Below are positions 1 to 8,132 of a DNA stretch of 64,000 bases, piece after piece. The stretch is from the NCBI GenBank assembly GCA_044223995.1, contig JBGALE010000001.1:930001-994000 (forward strand), written 5' to 3'. Below the pieces are notes generated by a model. The model was not told the DNA's origin. It saw only the letters and a list, made by a program, of their open reading frames with translations, and ran no database searches. The translations under genes and the position numbers were made by a program. Position 1 is the stretch's first letter; each line of letters begins with the position of its first letter. This stretch comes from JACMLD01 sp044223995 (GTDB lineage Bacteria; Bacteroidota; Bacteroidia; Chitinophagales; Chitinophagaceae).

Positions 1-174
1 TATTTTTTTTACCGGTACGCCCAGGTACCAGATACATGGATAAAGGTTTGCGATGGCATGCTGGCCTGTTCCAATGATCGCATAGCCGTTTTTATAGTGT
101 GATGGCCGCTGCAGGAAATCCTGTTTCCTGTAGTTGCGGTATTTGGTTGCCAGTTGTTGAATGATATTTGCCAT
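1..174 (-). CDS. Partial Gfo/Idh/MocA-like oxidoreductase, N-terminus only
   Basis: The 58 N-terminal codons of a minus-strand gene that runs off the left edge of the window. It starts at the ATG at 174-172, in the same frame as and 69 bases after the stop of the upstream membrane-protein gene. Residues about 34-45 read YAIIGTGQHAIA, a Rossmann dinucleotide-binding turn (GxGxxA) as found at the start of Gfo/Idh/MocA-family NAD(P)-dependent sugar dehydrogenases. The short distance from the preceding gene suggests co-transcription. The family call rests on this one motif, so another Rossmann enzyme is possible. Confidence 0.5.
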   Translation of the reverse strand, partial: MANIIQQLATKYRNYRKQDFLQRPSHYKNGYAIIGTGQHAIANLYPCIWYLGVPVKKI

Positions 175-242
175 ACCTGTTGTGGTTGTATAAAAATAAG
201 TGTTTCTCCGTTCTCTGCACGAATCCCCTGCTGATGTTTGTT

Positions 243-1436
243 CTATTGTTTTGTTTTAAAAAAAAACCGGCCGATGCCCATCGAAGCTATGATAATAATG
301 TACGGGAATATCACAATGGCAAAACGGCTGTGATAATCGTCGCATTGCAGCACTGTTGCCATGGGGTAAACAATTATCAGTGATAGCAGGTACCATCGGA
401 GCGGTTTTGGGCAATTGCGCAGAAAAGACTGAAGCCCCGGTAATGTGCCTGCATATAATAGTATCATTACAACGATGAGATATGTGTTGTGCCCGGTTGA
501 ATAATAAGATCTTGACAAAGTAAAGAACGACAACAACCTTCGGAAACCAAGTTTGCTGAAGTGTGCGGGATTGTGTACAATATAATAGGCGATATCTTTT
601 ACACCATTGCCACTGTTCAGCAAATCGAGGGGCTGAGGATTGTTGTTGGTAGGCATAAAACATATAACATGTTCTTCAACAAATGGTCGCATGGCGCTCA
701 TATCGCCCCCACCACTGAAAGCATAATTTACCAGCAGCAGCATGGCGGTTATACCAATTAACAGGAGACCGGCCATCATCCACCTGGCGGTACGGCCTGC
801 AGCCATGAAGAAATAAAGAAAGACTGGTATCACAAATAATAATCCGAATGGCCTCGACAGGATACAAAGACTGAGCAACGACAGGATGATCGATATTGAT
901 TTAACCGATAGGAAATTCGTTCGGGCGATATAATAGGATAAACCAATCGTTGTACTGAGAAATAATGATTCTGTATAGAGATAGGGTGTCCATTGCTGCA
1001 AGGGGAAAAAAGTAATAAACAGGAAAGCAGCGAGGTAAGCGGTGTGTGAATGATTGCCTGAAATTTTTAAGGCAAGGCGATACAACCAGTAAGTGGACAG
1101 GCCATTTAAAATAATTTGCACCAGGATGGCCAATACATACCCGCCGGTCAGTTTAAGACTGATATAAATTAAAATAATCGTGAGGGAGTAAAATATGTAC
1201 CGTGGCTCGGAGAGGTGACCTGCTTGTATAAGATGCTGCGCTTCGCCAATATATTTTTCAGCTTCCAGCCGGGTGCCGATACCATATTTATATAGTAAAA
1301 TACATTGCACCAATAACCAGCATGCCGATAAAGACAGGAGTATTTTGTTATGAAAGAGTTTCTTCAAAATAAAAATGCAGTGCGTGACCAGTTTGGTTTT
1401 GAAAGCCCGTCTTGCCTGCGGTATAAAAATAAGCAT
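243..1436 (-). CDS. Multi-spanning membrane protein, GT-C glycosyltransferase-like
   Basis: A 397-residue integral membrane protein with roughly nine or ten hydrophobic segments (about 27-52, 81-125 as two, 131-170 as two, 182-213, 219-240, then three after 320). The acidic first external loop (RLEAEKYIGEAQ) and the PYLYTESLF motif near 150-157 resemble the PMT/ArnT-like GT-C superfamily, which transfers sugars from polyprenyl-phosphate donors on the periplasmic side. No canonical DD or DE pair is obvious in the first loop. Substrate cannot be told from sequence. It lies upstream of a partial sugar-dehydrogenase-like gene and near other glycan genes, which fits a surface polysaccharide role. 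Confidence 0.6.
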   Translation of the reverse strand: MLIFIPQARRAFKTKLVTHCIFILKKLFHNKILLSLSACWLLVQCILLYKYGIGTRLEAEKYIGEAQHLIQAGHLSEPRYIFYSLTIILIYISLKLTGGYVLAILVQIILNGLSTYWLYRLALKISGNHSHTAYLAAFLFITFFPLQQWTPYLYTESLFLSTTIGLSYYIARTNFLSVKSISIILSLLSLCILSRPFGLLFVIPVFLYFFMAAGRTARWMMAGLLLIGITAMLLLVNYAFSGGGDMSAMRPFVEEHVICFMPTNNNPQPLDLLNSGNGVKDIAYYIVHNPAHFSKLGFRRLLSFFTLSRSYYSTGHNTYLIVVMILLYAGTLPGLQSFLRNCPKPLRWYLLSLIIVYPMATVLQCDDYHSRFAIVIFPYIIIIASMGIGRFFFKTKQ

Positions 1437-1485
1437 CGACCAGCATAAAATAAAGAAGCAGATGACTGATATTATTCCTTATCAC

Positions 1486-3465
1486 TTATTTCAGGATCAC
1501 TTTTGCTACCTGTGTGTTTTTACTGGTCACAATTTTCAGCACATAATTGCCTGCGGCCAGTTGAGTGGTTGGAATGGTAATGGTTTCATCGGTGCCATTT
1601 AATTCTTTCTTTACTGAATACATTAACTGGCCGTTGATGCCGTAAAGTCTTAATTGTATCGAGGAAGAGGCAGGATTGTAAATGGTCACGTATAAATTAT
1701 TAGGGGCAGGGTTGGGGTAAATCCTGATATCGTCAGCAATAAGGCTGGGCAATGGAAGTTTTTGAACATTCCTGTCTTTTGCCAGTATCCAGTAGTTGGG
1801 ATCAATCAGCATCGTGTCGGCCTGGAAACCGGGATTGATCCAAAACTCCTGGCCGTTCAACTGGTGGTTGACTGTTATGACGGTGTCCCTTGTACTGCTA
1901 CGGAATTCCAGTTGCACCGGCATTTCATAAAATGATACAGAGGGATGGGAAGTAGTTTGATTGATCTTCACTTTTATCCACCCATTGGTATTCTGCGACC
2001 AGGATGCATTGTAATTGGGATAACCTTCACCGTAGATCCATTTTTGAAAAAAACTTTGCAGGTTTTTGCCACTCACCGATTCCATATTGCGTTGCAGGTC
2101 GGCCGTTAAGGCAAAAGAATGTCTCACCAGCGGGTCACTTTGATATTGACGAAGCCCCTTAAAAAAAATTGAATCGCCCAGTATGCCTCTTAGCATATGT
2201 AATACATAACCACCTTTTGCATAGGTAAGACGACCGCTGAATATCCTCGATTCAGAAGACGTATCGGGTACAAACACGGAACCATCGGGAGCGGAAACTA
2301 CCAGGTTTAAATAATATTTCAGGTGGGGGAAATGCAGGGCTGTATCAAAATTTTCCACGTACAGGAACTGCATGTAATTACCAAAACCTTCATTCAGCCA
2401 TATATGCTGCCAGCTTCCGCAGGTTATCCAGTCACCAAACCAGTGATGCCCCAGTTCGTGTGCTACCAGTTGGTTCCAGGTAGAGCCAATAAAACTATTT
2501 GTCTGGTGCTCCATACCGCCGCCGCTGTTCCATTCTGTCTGGGAGTAAAGTTCATCCGCAAAGGGATAGTCGCCAAAAAGTGTATTAAACTTCTGAATGG
2601 TTTGTTTAGCATAGAAAGTAGCATCGGCAAAAGCAATCTTATCTTCCGGGTAGGCATTCGCTACAACCGGCATCATTTTGTTGCCCACCTGTACGCTGTC
2701 AACCGATACATCGTAATTGGTAACTGCCATACAAACAAGATAACTGGCAATGGGATGACGATGTTTGAATGAAACAATCCTGCTGGCGCCCACTACTTCG
2801 TTATTGTATAATATACCGTTGGTTGTTCCGCGATAGGCGGATGGCGAAGTGATAATGATATTGACAGAGTCGGCCTTATCGTCCAATCCATCTTTACAGG
2901 GCCACCATTCTTTTGCACCATAGGGTTCAGACAGTGTTTGCATAACGGGTACGCCACTGTGAGAAGTGACAACAAAAGCCTGGAAACCTGTTTTAAGCCT
3001 GGGCACACCTTTGTAGTATACAGATACAGAATCTTGCCTTCCTGCAGGCAGGCTGGCAGGGAACTGCAGTTGCAGGGCATCTTTTGATATCCATTGGAAA
3101 ATGATTGGCACACCATGATATACGACACTGTCTACGGTAAGCGTGTCGCTCAAATCATATACTATCTTATCAGTGCTGGTAGTAATGGTGAAGTAGGAAC
3201 TTACTTTTCCCTGTATATACCGGATGGCGGGATCAACGGTCCATTCGCAGCGGTAAAAGTTCACATCAAAATTGGTGGATGCATTGGTAGCAAAGCCACC
3301 CACAACACCATCAGCAGTTTGACCGGAAAATGACCCAAAAGCCTGCTTTTCGTTTTCGACCAGTTTCTGAAAATTTTTTTCTGCAGATAATTGTGCTACC
3401 GCTTTACCGCAACTAAAGCAGCAGGTAAGAAGCAGCAAGATGGATAGTGTACAATTTGTTTTCAT
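1486..3465 (-). CDS. Secreted M1-family metallopeptidase with type IX sorting domain
   Basis: About 659 residues. The open frame extends further upstream, but the ATG at 3465 begins a clear signal peptide (MKTNCTLSILLLLTCCFS), so this start is preferred. An M1 aminopeptidase core is shown by GGGMEHQ (about 312-318, the GAMEN-type exopeptidase motif), zinc site HELGH (336-340) and the downstream glutamate in WLNEGF (359). The final 80 residues (from about 579, with YPNPAPNNL and GNYVLKI) form a type A C-terminal T9SS sorting domain, so the protein should cross the outer membrane and be surface-attached or released. It probably degrades external peptides. An in-frame palindromic repeat lies inside the gene at 3036-3053. 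Confidence 0.85.
   Translation of the reverse strand: MKTNCTLSILLLLTCCFSCGKAVAQLSAEKNFQKLVENEKQAFGSFSGQTADGVVGGFATNASTNFDVNFYRCEWTVDPAIRYIQGKVSSYFTITTSTDKIVYDLSDTLTVDSVVYHGVPIIFQWISKDALQLQFPASLPAGRQDSVSVYYKGVPRLKTGFQAFVVTSHSGVPVMQTLSEPYGAKEWWPCKDGLDDKADSVNIIITSPSAYRGTTNGILYNNEVVGASRIVSFKHRHPIASYLVCMAVTNYDVSVDSVQVGNKMMPVVANAYPEDKIAFADATFYAKQTIQKFNTLFGDYPFADELYSQTEWNSGGGMEHQTNSFIGSTWNQLVAHELGHHWFGDWITCGSWQHIWLNEGFGNYMQFLYVENFDTALHFPHLKYYLNLVVSAPDGSVFVPDTSSESRIFSGRLTYAKGGYVLHMLRGILGDSIFFKGLRQYQSDPLVRHSFALTADLQRNMESVSGKNLQSFFQKWIYGEGYPNYNASWSQNTNGWIKVKINQTTSHPSVSFYEMPVQLEFRSSTRDTVITVNHQLNGQEFWINPGFQADTMLIDPNYWILAKDRNVQKLPLPSLIADDIRIYPNPAPNNLYVTIYNPASSSIQLRLYGINGQLMYSVKKELNGTDETITIPTTQLAAGNYVLKIVTSKNTQVAKVILK
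3036..3053. repeat. Palindromic repeat inside the M1 peptidase coding region
   Basis: An 18-base near-perfect palindrome (GCCTTCCTGCAGGCAGGC) that on the minus strand encodes the stretch LPAGRQ in frame. It shares the CCTGCC/GGCAGG arm with the hairpins inserted in the tRNA-Thr 3' copies at 8041-8066 and 8547-8573. It is read through as protein without disrupting the frame. That these belong to one repeat family is inference. Confidence 0.45.
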
Positions 3466-3740
3466 TTGCAACCTGTTGCTGGTTTTTGGGATGGTAATTG
3501 CCCTCTGTAAAAAACGAAAAGAATGGCAAAACATTGCAGCACTCTGCCTGTAAAAGAGGGCCGGTCTGCACCCATATACGGGTGATAAATGATAAAAGAT
3601 GGCTGGAACGGTTACATGTTTACCCCTACAATGGCCGATTCTGAAAAGGCCGCCGGTTAACCGGGGCCGCACCCATGCAAAAACTTGTTTTTATTTGTTC
3701 ACCGAATAAGTCATATTTGAACTTTATTAAAAGCGGCTGA

Positions 3741-4466
3741 ATGTCTTTTTCTGCAAGTATTATTTTACCGGTCTTTAATTGCAATGAGGAATTTGCAGCA
3801 TATTTCCCATTATTCTGTGCCTTTCTGAAAAAAAATGTTCCTAATACAGAAATTATCGTGGTAGATGATCATTCCGACTCAGGAAAAATATTCAGTGATA
3901 GCTGTGCCAGTTATGGTGCGAAATACCTGCGGAACGACAAGAACTATGGGAAAGGATATTCGGTAAAAAAAGGATTTGAATTGGCAACAGGTGATTGGCT
4001 GTTATTTATGGATGGCGATTTCCCGTTTGATTTTAGCGTAATTAATGCTATCGTGGATACCATTCAAACGAAGAACCCTGGTATGGTGATTGGCGACAGA
4101 ACAAGGCCCGGTTCCAGCTACTCTTCCAAACTACCCCTCATTCGCAAGGCAGGCAGTAAAGTGTTGTCGGCTTTGTCCAATATGTATTTTGCGAAAGGAT
4201 TTACTGACACACAATGCGGTATCAAAGCGTTTAGAAAGAATATTGCAAAAGATATCTTTGGACAACTGACCCAACACAGGTTTTCGTTTGACCTGGAGGT
4301 GTTGTTCCTCGCCACATCAAAAAAATTGCAGATCGAACGGGTGCCCGTCCAGGTGAGGGAGCAACACAGTTCAACGGTGCGCATGTTCAGGGACAGTGCG
4401 TTTACAACATATTCACTCCTGTGTATTTTTTTTAATAAAATAACCGGCCGCTACAGGATATCATGA
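3741..4466 (+). CDS. Family 2 glycosyltransferase, dolichyl-phosphate-sugar synthase type
   Basis: 241 residues with the GT-A fold signature: an N-terminal strand SIILPVFN, VVDDHSD near residue 40, and MDGDFPFD (DxD-type metal/nucleotide-sugar site) near 95. The spacing and the DTQCGIKAFR motif near 155 resemble polyprenyl-phosphate mannosyl/glucosyl synthases (DPM1/ALG5-like). It would transfer a hexose from a nucleotide sugar to a lipid phosphate or glycan on the cytoplasmic face. No C-terminal membrane segments are present. It overlaps the next gene by four bases (ATGA), so the two are translationally coupled. Confidence 0.8.
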   Translation: MSFSASIILPVFNCNEEFAAYFPLFCAFLKKNVPNTEIIVVDDHSDSGKIFSDSCASYGAKYLRNDKNYGKGYSVKKGFELATGDWLLFMDGDFPFDFSVINAIVDTIQTKNPGMVIGDRTRPGSSYSSKLPLIRKAGSKVLSALSNMYFAKGFTDTQCGIKAFRKNIAKDIFGQLTQHRFSFDLEVLFLATSKKLQIERVPVQVREQHSSTVRMFRDSAFTTYSLLCIFFNKITGRYRIS

Positions 4467-5158
4467 AAAGAGAAATCACCAACAGGATCCGGTGGGCGAT
4501 GGATGAATGTTTGCCGCGTTTTATCAGGGATGCTAACTGGTTTATGTATCCCTTTTTCTACTTCGCTTACTGGGGAAAAAATATCGGTCAGCATATGCGG
4601 TTCAAAAAGCTGGTATACCAAATGACTGAGCAGGAATACCAGGATTTTTACCGTAACATGAACAGCATCTCCCGCAACCGGGATACAGACCTTTGTGAAA
4701 GTAATATTCGTTGTATCATTGATAATATTGACCCGCATACGACAAGTATCATTGATATAGGATGCGATAATGGTTACCTGCTCCACCGGATTGACAAAGC
4801 AATCCCAGCAAAGCAATTAACGGGTGTTGATTTGGAAGATCGCCTTCAGTTTAACAACATTTCATTTATAAAAAGTAGTATCGAAAAATTACCTTTCCCG
4901 GATGCTTCATTTGATACCGTTATTTGTACCCATACCATTGAACACGTTATGCAATTGGAACAAGCCATCCAAGAGTTGATAAGGATTGCGCGGAAGCAGG
5001 TGATCATCGTTACCCCCTGCCAGCGGTATTATTTTTATACGCTCGATGAGCACATCAATTTTTTTTACAGGAAAGAAGACTTATTAAAATTTCTCCCACT
5101 GGAAAAATACCAGCTTAAGAAACTGGATATGGACTGGGTCTACATTGGCGGGAAGTGA
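4463..5158 (+). CDS. Class I SAM-dependent methyltransferase
   Basis: 231 residues. Motif I of class I methyltransferases is visible at SIIDIGCDNGYLL (about 92-104), followed by an acidic motif II region (GVDLED) and the Methyltransf_11-type segment with CTHTIEHV. The substrate is unknown. Coupling to the GT2 gene by a 4-base overlap suggests methylation of a sugar or glycolipid made by that enzyme, but this is inference. It is convergent with ribE, with only 27 bases between stops. Confidence 0.75.
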   Translation: MKREITNRIRWAMDECLPRFIRDANWFMYPFFYFAYWGKNIGQHMRFKKLVYQMTEQEYQDFYRNMNSISRNRDTDLCESNIRCIIDNIDPHTTSIIDIGCDNGYLLHRIDKAIPAKQLTGVDLEDRLQFNNISFIKSSIEKLPFPDASFDTVICTHTIEHVMQLEQAIQELIRIARKQVIIVTPCQRYYFYTLDEHINFFYRKEDLLKFLPLEKYQLKKLDMDWVYIGGK

Positions 5159-5185
5159 GGCTATGAGTAACAAACTGCCCCCGGA

Positions 5186-5770
5186 TCATTTTTTTGTCTG
5201 CCGCAGTATGTATTTCCCTATCATATCAAACTCCAGGTTTACCTCATCGCCCGGATCGAGCAACCGAAGGTTGGTATGCGCGAATGTATAAGGGATAATG
5301 GCCACAGAAAATTGGTTATCAGTTATATCAAAAATCGTCAGGCTGATACCATTGAGGGAAATAGATCCTTTTTCTATTACCAGGGGTGAGAACGATGCAG
5401 GATACTCAAACGTTAGCAGCCAGCTGCCATCAAGGTCCTTTTTTTCCAGCAGTTTGCCTTTCCCGTCTACATGCCCCAGCACAAAATGCCCGTCGAGACG
5501 GCCATTCATTTGCAGGCAGCGTTCCAGGTTGATGGTATCTCCCTTTTTCCAGCCCCCGAGGTTGGTTTTCAAAAGAGTTTCCTGAATAGCAGTCACTTTG
5601 TAGGCGCCATTTTCAATGGCTTCCACTGTCAGGCAGCAGCCATTGTGGGAAAGGCTCTGGTCCACTTTGAGTTCGGCATGTATTGGGGCACTGATCCAAA
5701 AGCTCTTATTGGTACCCGATTCGATGATATCTGCAACGGTGCCGGTGGCTTCAATGATTCCTGTAAACAT
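5186..5770 (-). CDS. ribE: Riboflavin synthase alpha subunit
   Basis: 194 residues starting at the ATG at 5770, giving the canonical N-terminus MFTGIIEATGTV; the longer open frame to 5812 lacks family similarity. The enzyme dismutates two 6,7-dimethyl-8-ribityllumazine molecules to riboflavin. Two tandem lumazine-binding domains are evident: the first about 1-95 (with SLSHNGCCLTVE), the second about 96-190 (with GHFVLGHVDGKG and GSISLNGISLTI). The length matches the family (about 200). It is divergent from rpsU with 89 bases between start codons; no FMN riboswitch was seen. Confidence 0.93.
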   Translation of the reverse strand: MFTGIIEATGTVADIIESGTNKSFWISAPIHAELKVDQSLSHNGCCLTVEAIENGAYKVTAIQETLLKTNLGGWKKGDTINLERCLQMNGRLDGHFVLGHVDGKGKLLEKKDLDGSWLLTFEYPASFSPLVIEKGSISLNGISLTIFDITDNQFSVAIIPYTFAHTNLRLLDPGDEVNLEFDMIGKYILRQTKK

Positions 5771-5796
5771 AGTCCCCAAAATTAAGGCTAAAACCA

Positions 5797-5827
5797 TTTG
5801 GCCATTTCTCATTTTCCTTTATCTTTG
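5797..5827 (+). promoter_or_regulatory. Bacteroidota-type promoter of rpsU
   Basis: TTTG at 5797-5800 followed after 19 bases by TATCTTTG at 5820-5827. This matches the known Bacteroidota sigma-A consensus (TTTG or TTG, 17-23 bases, TAnnTTTG) exactly. Predicted start of transcription is around 5833, giving a leader of under 30 bases that is mostly the strong ribosome-binding site. Confidence 0.8.
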
Positions 5828-5841
5828 CGCTCCCAATCATT

Positions 5842-5850
5842 AAAGGAGGT
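5842..5850 (+). promoter_or_regulatory. Exceptionally strong Shine-Dalgarno of rpsU
   Basis: AAAGGAGGT, nine bases complementary to the 16S rRNA 3' tail, ends nine bases before the rpsU ATG at 5860. Other starts in the window lack such a site, as usual in Bacteroidota, where the anti-SD is occluded by ribosomal proteins including bS21. Published work in Flavobacterium describes SD-dependent autoregulation of rpsU by bS21-deficient ribosomes; the same logic is inferred here. Confidence 0.85.
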
Positions 5851-5859
5851 ATATAAACT

Positions 5860-6057
5860 ATGTTAATCATTGATTCAAAAGATTGCGAAAACATCGACAA
5901 GGCGTTAAAGAAGTACAAGAAGAAATTTGAAAAAGCCAAGATATTGGTGCAATTGCGCGAACGCCAGTCATATACCAAACCATCGGTAAAACGTCGTGGC
6001 GAGGTGTTGAAAGCGATCTACAAGCAAAAAGTATCGACCGGCCAGATTGAAAGTTAA
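5860..6057 (+). CDS. rpsU: 30S ribosomal protein bS21
   Basis: 65 residues, a normal bS21 length for Bacteroidota. The N-terminal MLIIDSKDCENIDKALKKYK and the basic helical middle with LRERQSYTKPSVKRR identify the family. bS21 sits on the 30S platform near the 16S rRNA 3' end and, in Bacteroidota, helps sequester the anti-SD. The gene has its own consensus promoter and a perfect SD (see separate entries). A strong stem-loop between it and the downstream recombinase gene probably ends most transcripts. Confidence 0.95.
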   Translation: MLIIDSKDCENIDKALKKYKKKFEKAKILVQLRERQSYTKPSVKRRGEVLKAIYKQKVSTGQIES

Positions 6058-6081
6058 TATCCGGTCACACAATAATTTTTT

Positions 6082-6112
6082 GATAGCTGTAAAGTGTAAC
6101 TTTACGGCTATC
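6082..6112 (+). terminator. Long stem-loop between rpsU and the Xer gene
   Basis: A 14-base stem (GATAGCTGTAAAGT against ACTTTACGGCTATC, one G-U pair) with a three-base loop, followed by TTATTTT. It ends eight bases before the recombinase ATG at 6120. It is positioned as the rpsU terminator, and read-through transcripts would carry the stem right next to the recombinase start, which could limit its translation. Confidence 0.65.
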
Positions 6113-6119
6113 TTATTTT

Positions 6120-7022
6120 ATGCAAGACCAATACCTGTCATTAATAAGGCCCTTCCTGGATTATCTCCGCTATGAGAAGCGGTTTTCCCAACATACTGTT
6201 GTTTCCTACCAAACCGACCTGGACCAGTTTTTCTCCTATCTCGAAGCACAATATCAGTCACCCGCTGTCAATGATATCGCGACTATTTATATACGCAGTT
6301 GGCTGGCGTCCCTGAAACAGGATAAATTAACCGCCAAAAGCATCAACCGAAAAATTTCCTGTCTTAAATCTTTTTTTAAATACCATTTGCGGCTGGGCAA
6401 CCTCCAGTCAACGCCGATGTGGGCCGTTATCACGCCAAAAATCAGCAAGCGGTTGCCTGAATTTGTGAAGGAGGCCGATATGGATAATATGTTTCAGCAC
6501 CTCGAATTCCCCGATACCTGGAGGGGAAGAACCGACCGGCTGCTGCTGCTATTATTTTACCAAACCGGTATGCGCCTGAGCGAACTGATTGGCCTGAAGG
6601 AAAACCAGGTGGATGTGTCCAAAAAGGCATTGAAAATACTGGGAAAGGGAAACAAAGAACGGGTGGTACCGGTTTCAGGAGAAATCATTGGCTTGCTGGA
6701 AGCATACCGGAATCAGAAAAGGAAAGAATTGGAACAGTTTGACGATAAAGTGTTGTTTGTGCTGGAGAGCGGTAAAAAATTATACCCCAAGTATGTATAC
6801 CTGATGGTAAAAAATTACCTGTCGCAGTTTACCACCCTCAATAAAAAAAGCCCGCATATACTGCGTCACACTTTTGCCACCCACCTTACCAATAACGGCG
6901 CCGACCTGAATGCCGTGAAAGAACTACTGGGTCACAGCAGCCTTGCTTCTACGCAGGTGTACACGCACAACAGCATTGAAAAGTTAAAAGAGGCCTATAA
7001 AAAAGCACACCCCAAAGCCTGA
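6120..7022 (+). CDS. xerC: Tyrosine recombinase XerC/XerD
   Basis: 300 residues, the usual Xer length. The N-terminal SAM-like core-binding domain spans about 5-95 and the catalytic domain about 110-295. The catalytic set is complete: Arg152 (TGMRLSEL), Lys near 176 (GKGNKERVVP), His246/Arg249 (HILRH), His272 (LLGHSS) and Tyr281. Xer proteins resolve chromosome dimers at dif. Position between rpsU and hpf is a housekeeping context rather than a phage or integron. Whether XerC or XerD cannot be decided by motif alone. Confidence 0.88.
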   Translation: MQDQYLSLIRPFLDYLRYEKRFSQHTVVSYQTDLDQFFSYLEAQYQSPAVNDIATIYIRSWLASLKQDKLTAKSINRKISCLKSFFKYHLRLGNLQSTPMWAVITPKISKRLPEFVKEADMDNMFQHLEFPDTWRGRTDRLLLLLFYQTGMRLSELIGLKENQVDVSKKALKILGKGNKERVVPVSGEIIGLLEAYRNQKRKELEQFDDKVLFVLESGKKLYPKYVYLMVKNYLSQFTTLNKKSPHILRHTFATHLTNNGADLNAVKELLGHSSLASTQVYTHNSIEKLKEAYKKAHPKA

Positions 7023-7195
7023 TTACGACAGGACATTTTTCGGTCGTTTTTAGCCTAAATTTTTACATGTTTTAATTTGGAAAAGCACCACTGATGATTT
7101 AATTTCATGATGCAGCAATACCCAAATTGTTATGCAATAAAATTACTCCCGAAAAGTTCTTTATTTTATTGTTCACTGATTAAAACGCGATTATT

Positions 7196-7495
7196 ATGAA
7201 TGTTAACATTCAAACGGTGCACTTTGATGCAGACGCAAAGTTAGTTGAGTACGTAAACAGGAAATTACAAAAGCTAAACACGTTTCACGACAGAATCATC
7301 AAAGTTGAAGTATTCTTGAAGCTAGACAACGTGGTGCACCAGATTAAAGACAAGATTGCAGAAATAAGCGTTCACGTACCCAGACACCAATTTTTTGTGA
7401 AGGCTAGTTCCAAATCGTTTGAAGAATCGTTTGAAGAAGCATTCGATTCTCTGATAAACCAGATAAAACGAAAAAAAGAAAAACAAGCTGCATAA
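7196..7495 (+). CDS. hpf: Short ribosome hibernation promoting factor (HPF/RaiA family)
   Basis: 99 residues with the beta-alpha-beta-beta-beta-alpha pattern of the HPF/YfiA family: N-terminal MNVNIQTVHFDAD, a helix with LVEYVNRKLQKL, a central strand with EISVHVPRHQFFVKA and a C-terminal basic tail (IKRKKEKQAA). There is no long-HPF C-terminal dimerisation domain. The protein binds the decoding centre of the 30S subunit and inactivates ribosomes in slow growth. A strong intrinsic terminator follows directly. Confidence 0.9.
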   Translation: MNVNIQTVHFDADAKLVEYVNRKLQKLNTFHDRIIKVEVFLKLDNVVHQIKDKIAEISVHVPRHQFFVKASSKSFEESFEEAFDSLINQIKRKKEKQAA

Positions 7496-7502
7496 TTTTC
7501 AG

Positions 7503-7530
7503 AGACCCCGCCACGGGGTCTTTTTATTTT
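7503..7530 (+). terminator. Intrinsic terminator of hpf
   Basis: Eight-base perfect stem AGACCCCG/CGGGGTCT with a CCA loop, followed by TTTTATTTT. It begins seven bases after the hpf stop codon. Confidence 0.9.
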
Positions 7531-7754
7531 AGGCCATACCTGCAAATTAAATTTGTTGTTTATACCAAAGAATGATGGAAGCAGGTAAGATTATTTGTCA
7601 AATTTTCACTGCAATGAGTGTTTCGGGAAATGCAGAGGTGAAATACCCGAATGATTTTATTGCTGTATTTCTTCCGGGACGCTTTACCGTAAAAGGTTTC
7701 AGGCTGTATTGATTTTCTTTTTGATTAAGGGCAAAAATTTCTCGCGGCAAAATT

Positions 7755-7783
7755 TTTGTATTTATTGAATTCCATTACCTTTG
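7755..7783 (+). promoter_or_regulatory. Promoter of the tRNA-tuf cluster
   Basis: TTTG at 7755-7758 and TACCTTTG at 7776-7783 with a 17-base spacer, a good match to the Bacteroidota consensus. It would drive the four-tRNA cluster and tuf from about 7790. The gene-free stretch 7531-7921 holds no other feature I can support. Confidence 0.65.
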
Positions 7784-7921
7784 CCTTCCCAAAATTTTGG
7801 GGGTAGTTCTTTATTGCTTTTTCTGTGCCACTTATGCCGGGTCCCAATGCCAGGGGCAAAGGCAGCAATTTCATGCGATGGTTTAACTGTTTGATGAAGG
7901 GAAGTGGTAAGCATCAAAAAT

Positions 7922-7994
7922 GCCACTTTAGCTCAGCTGGTAGAGCAACTGATTTGTAATCAGTAGGTCGTTGGTTCGATTCCGACAAGTGGCT
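7922..7994 (+). tRNA. tRNA-Thr (anticodon TGT)
   Basis: Complete cloverleaf: acceptor GCCACTT/AAGTGGC, D-arm with AGCTCAGCTGGTAGAGC, anticodon loop TTTGTAA (TGT), T-arm GTTGG-TTCGATT-CCGAC, discriminator T at 7994, CCA not encoded. First of four tRNAs ahead of tuf, the same order (Thr, Tyr, Gly, Thr, tuf) as in the E. coli thrU-tufB operon. Its 3' end is duplicated downstream (8028-8087). Confidence 0.95.
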
Positions 7995-8027
7995 CAGCAG
8001 CCAATACGATCTTTGATTATCAATTGG

Positions 8028-8087
8028 AGGTCGTTGGTTCCCTGCCCGACTAATCGTTCAGGCGGGGATTCCGACAAGTGGCTCAGC
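8028..8087 (+). repeat. Second copy of the tRNA-Thr(TGT) 3' end, interrupted by a hairpin
   Basis: 8028-8040 repeats 7965-7977 (AGGTCGTTGGTTC) and 8067-8087 repeats 7978-7998 (from GATTCCGACAAGTGG to CTCAGC). Between them, exactly between T-loop bases C56 and R57, sit 26 extra bases (8041-8066) that begin CCTGCC, contain CGA-CTAA-TCG and end GGCGGG, forming a small hairpin. The copy keeps the whole T-arm, the 3' acceptor strand and a few bases past the tRNA end. There is no 5' half, so it is a scar or partial tRNA, not a functional tRNA. Confidence 0.85.
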
Positions 8088-8132
8088 CAACGTTGAAAAG
8101 TGGAAATACTTTTCATGTTTATTTGAAAATGC

